The position numbers were made by a program, and so were the translations under genes. From UBA3537 sp038106885 (GTDB lineage Bacteria > Bacteroidota > Bacteroidia > Flavobacteriales > Flavobacteriaceae): a DNA stretch of 64,000 nucleotides. Every line of letters begins with the position of its first letter. Positions within the stretch are counted from its first letter, which is position 1. Location: contig JAYNFX010000002.1 of assembly GCA_038106885.1 (NCBI GenBank), forward strand, positions 36,107 through 100,106, in the 5' to 3' direction. Below the pieces are notes generated by a model that made no database searches, was not told the DNA's origin, and saw only the letters and a program-made list of their open reading frames with translations. Below are positions 55,399-63,197 of the stretch, in pieces.

Positions 55399-55586
55399 AG
55401 CCGATAGTTTTTGTATTTCATATTTACATTGTCGGATTTAAAACTTCAATATGAAAGGATTAATTAATTTTTTCTTCTCTCCGACGATATAGTTAAGAAG
55501 AGTGCAATATTACAATTATTAGTTTGTTTCCGCAAATTTTTTCTTATGCGACTTTTTAAATCAAAAAATTGACAAAAAATATAAAA
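55399..55586 (-). other. Upstream region of rpsA
   Basis: The 188 bases between cmk and rpsA are free of genes. GTCGGA (55431-55436) and TCCGAC (55480-55485) are complementary and could pair across a 43-base loop in the leader transcript. No TAnnTTTG element is seen. Confidence 0.35.
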
Positions 55587-56270
55587 TTAGCTAATAAGAT
55601 TTTTAGCTAAAGAAAGAACTAATTTGAATTGATCACTTTTTGATAAGTTAGAATTGTCTAAAACAAAAGCATCATCTGGCCTTATTAAAGGAGAATCCTT
55701 TCTAGATGAATCATCAGAATCTCTTTCTATTAAGTTTTTATAAACGTCATCGAATTTTACGGAGTCATCAATCTCACGTAACTCATTAAGGCGTCTATTA
55801 GCTCTAATTTTTGGTGAAGCGGTCATAAAAATTTTCAACTCAGCTTCAGGAAAAACTACAGTACCGATATCACGACCATCCATAACTATACCTTTATTAG
55901 ATCCTATACGGCGTTGTTCCTTAACCAAAAATTTTCTAACATCAGGAATTGCTGCAACTTTACTAACAAGGTTTGAAACTGACATCGATCTAATTTTAGA
56001 ACTCACTCTTTTATTGTTTAAAAAAAGAACATTCTGATTATCATTTTCATTTCGAAATTCAATTTTTAAATCTTTCAACTTATCAATCAGTTTAAATTTA
56101 TCAAATTTATCATCTGAAATGATTTGCATTTCAATAGCAAATAAAGTGACGGCTCTGTACATTGCACCTGAATCAACATATATGTAAGTTAATTTTTTAG
56201 CAATCTCTCTAGCAAGAGTACTCTTTCCTGTTGAAGAATAACCATCAATTGCAATTATAATTTTTTTCAT
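55587..56270 (-). CDS. cmk: Cytidylate kinase
   Basis: A 227-residue (d)CMP kinase. P-loop IDGYSSTGKSTLAREIA; CMP-binding VDSGAMYRAVT; GIVMDGRDIGTVVFPEAELKIF is the conserved nucleotide-specific block; NRRLNELRE and RDSDDSSRKDSPL complete the LID. It overlaps the porQ stop by one base, and rpsA lies downstream, the cmk-rpsA neighbourhood common in bacteria. Confidence 0.96.
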   Translation of the reverse strand: MKKIIIAIDGYSSTGKSTLAREIAKKLTYIYVDSGAMYRAVTLFAIEMQIISDDKFDKFKLIDKLKDLKIEFRNENDNQNVLFLNNKRVSSKIRSMSVSNLVSKVAAIPDVRKFLVKEQRRIGSNKGIVMDGRDIGTVVFPEAELKIFMTASPKIRANRRLNELREIDDSVKFDDVYKNLIERDSDDSSRKDSPLIRPDDAFVLDNSNLSKSDQFKLVLSLAKNLIS

Positions 56271-57289
56271 TAATACAAACTAATTTGGACACCCAAAAAA
56301 CTGGTGTTTGAGGCTAAAGTGTATCTAGCATGTGTGTAACTTATACGTAATTTATTAAACTTTATTCCAACTCCAAAAGAAAGACCAGAAAAATTTCTTT
56401 GATCTATTATTCTGAGTTCTTCGGCTCTTCTAAAACTGTAACCTAATCTTAAATTAAACCCACGTTCTGGAAAAAGTTCTAAACCGAGTATCATATGCCT
56501 TGATATGTTTGAGAAAAAATTAATATCTTCTTCAGATTGGTTACCACTTAAATCTGAAATTGCTCTTGCAGGATTCGAAAAGGTAATAGGCCATTGCTGT
56601 AGATTTTCAAAAGTTAAATGCCAGCGAATAGGAACAAATTGTAATTTCTGACTGAATCCTAAATCAATTTCAAATGGCAAGGGTTCATTAAGGCCAGCAT
56701 AAGTTGTAAATTGAGTTCCTAAATTTCTAAAAACAATTGCAGCATTAAAATCTAAATAATTATCAATGTAAACTAAACCTAAGTCAATAGCTCCACCAAA
56801 AGATGTGTACTGCTCTAGTTTTGAAGATATTAATTTTAAATTGGCACCTGCATAAAAGTTTGAAAATCCCAATTGAAAAGCATAGCCAAATGAAATTGAT
56901 GATTCGTTCCCGGAGAAAGAACCAGTACTATTACCATTTTCATCATAACCATCAAAATTACCATAATCAACAAAAGTGACTCCAACATGAAAAGTCTGGG
57001 TTCTTCTATCAACAGTGTAAGCATATGCAGCTGTACCATAACTAATATCACCAAGAAAATTAACATAATTCAAGGCTAATTGATTATCCATGTCAATATT
57101 TATTGTTGCTGGATTATATAATGCTTGAGAAACATCATAATCAACATTTGTTATAACCTTACCTCCAAGTGCAGCTTGTCTAGGTGATGATATTAGATTA
57201 AGAAATTGGTAAGTAGAGTTACCTCCAATTTGAGCAGGTAATAAGTTTAATATAAATAAAATACAAGATATTAAGTTAGAAATCTTCAT
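56270..57289 (-). CDS. porQ: Type IX secretion system protein PorQ
   Basis: A 339-residue outer-membrane beta-barrel protein with an N-terminal signal peptide (ISCILFILNLLPAQ). GGNSTYQFLNLISSPRQAALGGK and VSQALYNPATINI are the PorQ/PorV-like (FadL-like barrel) start. Alternating aromatic strands run to the end (RLGYSFRRAEELRII). In Bacteroidota PorQ binds PorZ and helps attach type IX cargo to the cell surface. The order lon-porQ-cmk-rpsA is familiar from flavobacteria. No cargo gene is seen here. Confidence 0.9.
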   Translation of the reverse strand: MKISNLISCILFILNLLPAQIGGNSTYQFLNLISSPRQAALGGKVITNVDYDVSQALYNPATINIDMDNQLALNYVNFLGDISYGTAAYAYTVDRRTQTFHVGVTFVDYGNFDGYDENGNSTGSFSGNESSISFGYAFQLGFSNFYAGANLKLISSKLEQYTSFGGAIDLGLVYIDNYLDFNAAIVFRNLGTQFTTYAGLNEPLPFEIDLGFSQKLQFVPIRWHLTFENLQQWPITFSNPARAISDLSGNQSEEDINFFSNISRHMILGLELFPERGFNLRLGYSFRRAEELRIIDQRNFSGLSFGVGIKFNKLRISYTHARYTLASNTSFLGVQISLY

Positions 57290-57366
57290 TTAAAATCAAA
57301 AATATAACTATATAAATTACAAAACGGAATATTGTTAATTTTATTTCAGATATGTAATTATGTAAA

Positions 57367-59817
57367 TTATAATGTTTTAGCGTTTCGAGCTTTAACATTT
57401 GTAATAGCTATAGCAATAACTTCTGACATTTCAGTGACATAATGAAACCTCAATCCTTTAAGATAATTGTCTTTAATTTCATCAATATCTCTTTTATTTG
57501 ACTTTGATAAAATGATATCTTTAATTTTAGCCCTCTTTGCGGCTAATATTTTCTCCTTAATCCCTCCTACTGGTAATACCTTTCCTCTGAGTGTAATTTC
57601 ACCAGTCATTGCAAGACTCTTTTTAACCTTCTTCTGAGTTAATAATGAAACTAATGATGTTAACATCGTTATACCTGCACTAGGCCCGTCTTTTGGAGTA
57701 GCCCCTTCAGGAACGTGAATATGAATATTATAATCTTTAAATATGTGAGGTTTGATTCCAAAATGATCAGCATTCGCCTTAATATATTCCATGGCAATTG
57801 TTGCAGATTCTTTCATTACCTTACCTAGATTTCCGGTGATATTCATTGTACCCTTACCTTTTGATAATATTGATTCAATGAATAAAATATCACCACCAAC
57901 GCGAGTCCAAGCCAATCCAGTAACAACGCCAGCCACATTGTTGTTTTCATACTTATCTCTCTCTAATCTAGGAGCACCTAAAACATCATAAACGTCTGAT
58001 TCAGATAGTTTCTTATTGTAATCTGTTTCCATAGCAATATTTTTTGCCACGTGTCTCACGATTTTAGCAATTTGTTTATCTAAACCTCTAACACCTGATT
58101 CGCGAGTGTATCCTTCAATAATTTTTTCAAATTGAGGCTTCGCTATTTTTAAATCTAATTTTGAAAGGCCATGTTCTTCTAATTGTTTTGGCAATAGAAA
58201 TTTATTACCAATTTGAACCTTCTCCTCTATTGTGTATCCATTGACATCGATAATTTCCATTCGATCCAACAGCGCTGGCTGAATTGAATTTAAACTATTT
58301 GATGTTGCTACAAACATAACCTTGGACAAATCATAGCCCATTTCGAGAAAATTATCATAAAACTCTGAGTTTTGTTCGGGATCTAAAACTTCTAACATTG
58401 CTGAAGAAGGGTCTCCCTGGTTTGAGTTGGATAATTTATCGATTTCATCCAAAACGAAGACAGGATTTGAAGTACCTGCTTTTTTCAAACTTTGTAAAAT
58501 TCTTCCTGGCATAGCACCAATATAAGTTTTTCTGTGTCCTCTAATTTCAGCTTCATCTCTTAATCCACCAAGTGAAATTCGCACATATTCTCTTCCCAGT
58601 GCTTCAGCTATTGATTTTCCAAGAGAAGTCTTTCCTACTCCAGGGGGACCATGCAAACAAAGAATTGGAGATTTCATATCATTACGTAATTTTAAAACCG
58701 CTAAATATTCAATAATACGTTTTTTAACCTCTTCAAGACCAAAATGATCACGATCTAAAATCTTTTGTGCTCTTTTAAGATCTAACTTATCTTCACTATA
58801 GTAATTCCATGGAAGATCGAGATATAAATCAAGGTAATTTCGTTGTATTGAATATTCAGCAACTTGAGGATTCATTCTCTGCAATTTCCCTATTTCTTTT
58901 TCAAAATGCTTTTTGATCTTAACATCCCATAATTTCAAAGAGGCTCTTTCCTTCATTTCCTCAATTTCTTCTTCATAACTAACACCTCCCAATTCTTCTT
59001 GAATAGTTTTTATTTGCTGCTGAAGAAAGTATTCTCGCTGCTGTTGATTCATATCATGCTGAACCTTTGATTGAATGTCATTTTTTAACTCCAATCGTTG
59101 AAATTCTACATTCATATGTTTAAGAGTCTGTATTGCGCGCTCGTGTAAATCGTTGATTGTCAACAAATTTTGTTTTTCCGCAACAGAAACAGCCATATTA
59201 GAAGAAACAAAATTGATTAAAAATGAATCACTTTCAATATTCTTAATTGCAAATGATGCTTCAGATGGAATTGTAGGACTTTGTTTTATAATATTGAGAG
59301 ATAATTCCTTAATTGAGTCAATAGCAGCATTAAATTCCTGATTATTTTTTTCAGGAATAATTTCTTCAACACTTTTAATCTTTGCTTTTAAATAAGGAGA
59401 TTCTGAAACGGGCTGTGATATTTCAAAACGCTTTTTACCTTGAATTATAACGGTTGTATTTCCATCAGGCATCTTTAAAACCTTTAATATACGAGCAACT
59501 GTACCTACACTGTGTATGTCATCAAATTTAGGATTTTCAACTCCTTCATCTTTCTGGGCCACAACTCCAATAACTTTAGATCCCTTATTTGCATCATTAA
59601 TCAATTTAATTGATTTATCACGACCTGCTGTAATTGGAATCACAACACCTGGAAAAAGTACAGTGTTTCGCAATGGTAAAATTGCTAATGAATCTGGTAA
59701 TAATTCATTTTTTATAACTTCTTCATCTTCTGTCGTCATTAAAGGAATGAGCTCAGAATTTTCATCAAAGTCTTGTAATGACAAACTGTCTAGCATTTTA
59801 AATTTTTTTCTACTCAT
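57367..59817 (-). CDS. lon: ATP-dependent protease Lon
   Basis: An 816-residue LonA. N-terminal LON domain (LPDSLAILPLRNTVLFPGVVIPI), a coiled region, AAA+ with Walker A GPPGVGKTSLGKSIA and Walker B VFVLDEIDKL, and the protease domain with catalytic Ser in KDGPSAG and Lys in GGIKEKILAAKRA. It degrades damaged and regulatory proteins. An imperfectly matched -7 element and a TGTCAT-GT-ATGACA inverted repeat lie just upstream. Confidence 0.98.
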   Translation of the reverse strand: MSRKKFKMLDSLSLQDFDENSELIPLMTTEDEEVIKNELLPDSLAILPLRNTVLFPGVVIPITAGRDKSIKLINDANKGSKVIGVVAQKDEGVENPKFDDIHSVGTVARILKVLKMPDGNTTVIIQGKKRFEISQPVSESPYLKAKIKSVEEIIPEKNNQEFNAAIDSIKELSLNIIKQSPTIPSEASFAIKNIESDSFLINFVSSNMAVSVAEKQNLLTINDLHERAIQTLKHMNVEFQRLELKNDIQSKVQHDMNQQQREYFLQQQIKTIQEELGGVSYEEEIEEMKERASLKLWDVKIKKHFEKEIGKLQRMNPQVAEYSIQRNYLDLYLDLPWNYYSEDKLDLKRAQKILDRDHFGLEEVKKRIIEYLAVLKLRNDMKSPILCLHGPPGVGKTSLGKSIAEALGREYVRISLGGLRDEAEIRGHRKTYIGAMPGRILQSLKKAGTSNPVFVLDEIDKLSNSNQGDPSSAMLEVLDPEQNSEFYDNFLEMGYDLSKVMFVATSNSLNSIQPALLDRMEIIDVNGYTIEEKVQIGNKFLLPKQLEEHGLSKLDLKIAKPQFEKIIEGYTRESGVRGLDKQIAKIVRHVAKNIAMETDYNKKLSESDVYDVLGAPRLERDKYENNNVAGVVTGLAWTRVGGDILFIESILSKGKGTMNITGNLGKVMKESATIAMEYIKANADHFGIKPHIFKDYNIHIHVPEGATPKDGPSAGITMLTSLVSLLTQKKVKKSLAMTGEITLRGKVLPVGGIKEKILAAKRAKIKDIILSKSNKRDIDEIKDNYLKGLRFHYVTEMSEVIAIAITNVKARNAKTL

Positions 59818-59835
59818 AACAAAAACAAGTCATTA

Positions 59836-59849
59836 TGTCATGTATGACA
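59836..59849 (-). promoter_or_regulatory. Inverted repeat upstream of lon (possible operator)
   Basis: TGTCAT-GT-ATGACA, six-base arms. On the minus strand it directly follows AATATTTG (59850-59857), one mismatch from a -7 element, so it would cover the transcription start. It is unusually GC-containing for this gap. A repressor site is a guess. Confidence 0.4.
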
Positions 59850-59967
59850 CAAATATTTCACAATTAATAATTTAATAAGAAGATATACTCTCCTTGAACA
59901 AATAGAATAGGATATCCATTATATGTATTTCAATTCTCATGCCAATAGTTATAAATGAATAATCATT

Positions 59968-61266
59968 TTAACTTTTAACACTAAATAGGGATATAAATGC
60001 TAGTAAAAAGAAAATAGACAATGCAAGTACGGAATTTTGCATAGATCCTGTTATTGATAATAGAAATCCAAAAATAAACATCCCAAAAACAATAGCAAGC
60101 TTTTCAGTTACATCATAAAAACTAAAATAAATCGCATGATCATGAGTTTCTGGAAGTAATTTTGAATAAGTAGAACGAGTTAATGTTTGAGTAGCACCTA
60201 AAACAAGACCAAGTATAATAGCCAAAACATAAAAATATACGTCAATATCAGGAAGATTTTTATCGAGGATAAAAGCAATAAAACAAACTGTTCCCCAAAT
60301 CAACAAGGTGATTTTCAAAGTGTTTATATTTCCAATTTTAGTTGATAATCTTGAAAAAAAGAATGCACCAAAAATAGCTACCAATTGTATAATTAAAATG
60401 GTTAAGATTAAATTAAAAGTAGGCAATCCTAATTCTTCACTTCCAAAAATTCCTGCCATTAAAATTATAGTTTGAACACCAATGCTTAAAAAGAAAAAAG
60501 AAATCAAAAAATATTTCAATCTAGTTAATTTAGATAAGTACTTTAAAACAAGTTTTAGTTCAACAAAACCCTTCCATATGTAATTATTATCAGGTTTTTT
60601 CTTAAAAATATTATTAGGTAATCTCCTATAAGTAACTTGTGCAAATCCAATCCACCATAACCCTACAAGTACAAAAGTTAATCGAGGAGCTAATGTAGGA
60701 TCATCTATACCAAATAAATCAGGTCTTTGTATTAAAAGTAAGCTAAAAACTAACAATATTACTGAGCCAGAATAACCATAAATAAAACCTTTAGCACTTA
60801 CTCTGTCTTGTTGATCTGGATATGATATTTCAGGAAGATAGGCATTGTAAAAAACAAGACTACCCCAAAATCCAATACTAGCTAAAATTGTAAAAAGCAA
60901 GGCAACCCAAAGAGTTGATTCACCTCTAAAAAAGAAAAGCGACATGACAGAAAATGATCCTAAGAAGCAGAAAAACTTTAAAAATCTAAGCTTATTTCCT
61001 GTATAATCTGCAATTCCTGATAATAAAGGAGAAATTAATGCAACAAGTAAAAATGATAAAGAAAGTGTATAATCGTAAAGGGTTGTAGGATTCCAATTCG
61101 AACCTAAAAAAAATACATTTCCATCAATGTTGGAAAATGACTTGGTAATACTAGAATAGTACAATGGAAAAATAGCTGTACTTATAACCAGTGGATAAAC
61201 AGAATTAGCCCAATCATAGAATGCCCAAGCCCTTATTAACTTTGAGCTACCCTTTTCAAAATCCAT
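59968..61266 (-). CDS. MFS transporter, Atg22/UMF1 type
   Basis: A 432-residue membrane protein with twelve predicted helices. The N-terminus ARAWAFYDWANSVYPLV-like segment (IRAWAFYDWANSVYPLVIST) and LLSGIADYTGNKLRFLKFF between helices 2 and 3 mark the Atg22/UMF1 branch of the major facilitator superfamily. Substrate unknown; relatives may export amino acids. The start ATG is supported by the membrane topology. It is 45 bases after the M48 gene on the same strand. Confidence 0.85.
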   Translation of the reverse strand: MDFEKGSSKLIRAWAFYDWANSVYPLVISTAIFPLYYSSITKSFSNIDGNVFFLGSNWNPTTLYDYTLSLSFLLVALISPLLSGIADYTGNKLRFLKFFCFLGSFSVMSLFFFRGESTLWVALLFTILASIGFWGSLVFYNAYLPEISYPDQQDRVSAKGFIYGYSGSVILLVFSLLLIQRPDLFGIDDPTLAPRLTFVLVGLWWIGFAQVTYRRLPNNIFKKKPDNNYIWKGFVELKLVLKYLSKLTRLKYFLISFFFLSIGVQTIILMAGIFGSEELGLPTFNLILTILIIQLVAIFGAFFFSRLSTKIGNINTLKITLLIWGTVCFIAFILDKNLPDIDVYFYVLAIILGLVLGATQTLTRSTYSKLLPETHDHAIYFSFYDVTEKLAIVFGMFIFGFLLSITGSMQNSVLALSIFFLLAFISLFSVKS

Positions 61267-61311
61267 AAATTTATAATTTTTGGTTAGTTGGTTAAATTTA
61301 AGTATTTAATA

Positions 61312-62130
61312 TTAAATTTTCCTGTATGATGTTACTCCAAATTTTTTTGCTTCAGATTTGGCATTAGGAGAAAGATTTTTAAGATTTTTTATACGATTTT
61401 CATTTGATGGATGGGTACTAAGAAATTCTGGAATTGACTTATTGTCTTTGTTGTTATTTTTCATTCTTTCCCAAAGGTTTGATGCTTCATCAGGATTATA
61501 TCCTGCAATTGCCATTATATATAAACCAATTTTATCAGCTTCGTTTTCATGAGATCGATTGAATGGCAACATAGCACCATAATTTGATGTTACTCCGTAT
61601 GCAACATTAAAAACTTCTCGATCTTCTTCATCAGTAATTGCTGAATTTCCTAGAAGTAAGCCCGCTTGTTGTAATAAACCAGCACTCATACGCTGCTGCC
61701 CATGATTTGCTAATGCATGAGCAATTTCATGACCCATAATAGTTGCAATACCAGTCTCATTTTTTGCAATTGGCAATATACCAGTATAAAAAACAATTTT
61801 GCCCCCAGGCATACACCAAGCATTTACGGTTTTATCATCAATCAAAGTGAATTCCCATTCATAATTTTTTAAGTATCCATGATAACCATTTGCGTCTAGC
61901 CACCTTTCGGCAGCTACTGAAATTCTTTGACCTACACGTTTTATTTGTTTTGACTCATATGTATCATCAATAACTTTACTCTCACTGATAAATTTGTCGT
62001 ATTCTGAAAATGATAAAGGGATAATTTTAGAGTTTGGAACCAATGCAAAAGTTTTTTTACCCGTAAATGGATTAGTAGCACAAGAGTAGAAAATAGATAT
62101 TATAATAATTAAAAAAAACTTGATTTGCAT
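61312..62130 (-). CDS. M48 family metallopeptidase, lipoprotein
   Basis: A 272-residue zinc protease. The signal ends in the lipobox SIFYSC (Cys17), so it is probably lipid-anchored in the periplasm or outer membrane. The zinc site is GHEIAHALANHG (HEXXH) with the third ligand Glu in HENEADKIGLYIMAIAGY. The family (LoiP/YcaL/BepA-like) degrades misassembled outer-membrane proteins. It is divergent from msrB. Confidence 0.9.
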   Translation of the reverse strand: MQIKFFLIIIISIFYSCATNPFTGKKTFALVPNSKIIPLSFSEYDKFISESKVIDDTYESKQIKRVGQRISVAAERWLDANGYHGYLKNYEWEFTLIDDKTVNAWCMPGGKIVFYTGILPIAKNETGIATIMGHEIAHALANHGQQRMSAGLLQQAGLLLGNSAITDEEDREVFNVAYGVTSNYGAMLPFNRSHENEADKIGLYIMAIAGYNPDEASNLWERMKNNNKDNKSIPEFLSTHPSNENRIKNLKNLSPNAKSEAKKFGVTSYRKI

Positions 62131-62174
62131 TGAATAAAATATTTTAAATATTGCACATCATTAAAAAAACAAAC

Positions 62175-62190
62175 TCACAAAATTTTGTGA
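62175..62190. promoter_or_regulatory. 16-base perfect palindrome between M48 and msrB genes
   Basis: TCACAAAATTTTGTGA is a perfect palindrome in the divergent gap. Each strand reads AAATTTTG, one mismatch from TAnnTTTG, so it could be an operator or paired -7 boxes. In such AT-rich DNA a few palindromes of this length are expected by chance. Confidence 0.35.
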
Positions 62191-62241
62191 AAATAAAATA
62201 TACCATTTTAAAAATAATTAATTTTACTCAAATATTAATTT

Positions 62242-62715
62242 ATGTCTCCCAAAATAATAATCTTTTATTGCTTAATAAGTAATTTTTTAAGTTGTCAATC
62301 TGAAATTAAATCTAAAAATACTTTTAATATTCAAAAAACAGATGAGCAATGGAAGAAAGAATTGACAGATCTACAATATTCAGTTTTAATAGAAGAAGGA
62401 ACTGAGCCAGCATTTTCAAGTCATTATAATAATAATTATAGTAAGGGAGTATATACTTGTGCAGCTTGTGACCATCCTCTTTTTATGAGTGATTTTAAAT
62501 TTAATTCTGGATCTGGATGGCCAAGTTTTGATCGAGAAATTGAAGGAAATGTTGAGTTTTCAACTGATTATAGCATAGGATATCTTAGAACAGAGGAGCA
62601 TTGTGGAAATTGTGGAGGGCATTTAGGACATGTGTTTAATGATGGTCCAAAATCTACAACTGGAAAAAGACATTGCATTAATGGTGCAGCATTAAAATTT
62701 ATACCAAAAAAATGA
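62242..62715 (+). CDS. msrB: Peptide methionine sulfoxide reductase MsrB, exported lipoprotein
   Basis: A 157-residue MsrB with a signal ending in the lipobox SNFLSC (Cys18). Zinc-site pairs CAACDHP and CGNCGGHLGHVFNDGP; substrate SGSGWPSFD; catalytic Cys in RHCINGAALKF. It reduces the R form of methionine sulfoxide, here probably in the periplasm. The stop overlaps the ATG of a second msrB by 4 bases (ATGA). Confidence 0.93.
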   Translation: MSPKIIIFYCLISNFLSCQSEIKSKNTFNIQKTDEQWKKELTDLQYSVLIEEGTEPAFSSHYNNNYSKGVYTCAACDHPLFMSDFKFNSGSGWPSFDREIEGNVEFSTDYSIGYLRTEEHCGNCGGHLGHVFNDGPKSTTGKRHCINGAALKFIPKK

Positions 62716-63101
62716 CTATCAAGAAAAAAACAGAATCTGAATGGAAAAAAATTCTATCCCCTGAACAATATAAAATATTGAGAGAAAAAGGGACAGAATT
62801 GCCATTTTCGGGAAAATATAATTCTCACTTTGAAGATGGAGTTTATCTGTGTGCTGGATGCAATACTACTTTGTTTGAAAGTAAATCAAAATTTAACAGT
62901 GGATGTGGTTGGCCTAGTTTTGATGCCTCTATTAATGGTAAAGTTAAATATTCTTTAGACAAAAGTATAGGAATGATTAGAACAGAAATTTTGTGTAATT
63001 CATGTAATGGACACCTTGGACATGTTTTCAATGATGGTCCTACTGAAACTGGTACCCGATATTGTGTAAATTCTATTAGTTTAGATTTTAAAAAATCTTA
63101 A
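62712..63101 (+). CDS. msrB: Peptide methionine sulfoxide reductase MsrB, cytosolic
   Basis: A 129-residue MsrB without signal peptide. Zinc pairs CAGCNTT and CNSCNGHLGHVFNDGP; substrate SGCGWPSFD; catalytic Cys in RYCVNSISLDF. It is similar to the upstream exported copy and translationally coupled to it, so the pair looks like a tandem duplication that now serves two compartments. Confidence 0.94.
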   Translation: MTIKKKTESEWKKILSPEQYKILREKGTELPFSGKYNSHFEDGVYLCAGCNTTLFESKSKFNSGCGWPSFDASINGKVKYSLDKSIGMIRTEILCNSCNGHLGHVFNDGPTETGTRYCVNSISLDFKKS

Positions 63102-63135
63102 TAAATCATTGCTTTATCTTTTACTCAATTAGTTC

Positions 63136-63166
63136 TTCGTTAATAAAATGAGGTTTTGTAAATTTG
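63136..63166 (+). promoter_or_regulatory. lpdA promoter: TTCG, 19 bases, TAAATTTG
   Basis: A near -33 TTCG (63136-63139), 19 bases, and TAAATTTG followed by C (63159-63166) stand 31 bases before the lpdA ATG, close to the Bacteroidota consensus. Confidence 0.6.
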
Positions 63167-63197
63167 CACCAATCTAACAACAACTAAAATTCATTTT

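Noticed and set aside
59516..59875. 119-codon plus-strand frame over the 5' end of lon
   Set aside because: Low-complexity translation antisense to a conserved gene; the tail beyond lon is AT-rich intergenic DNA.
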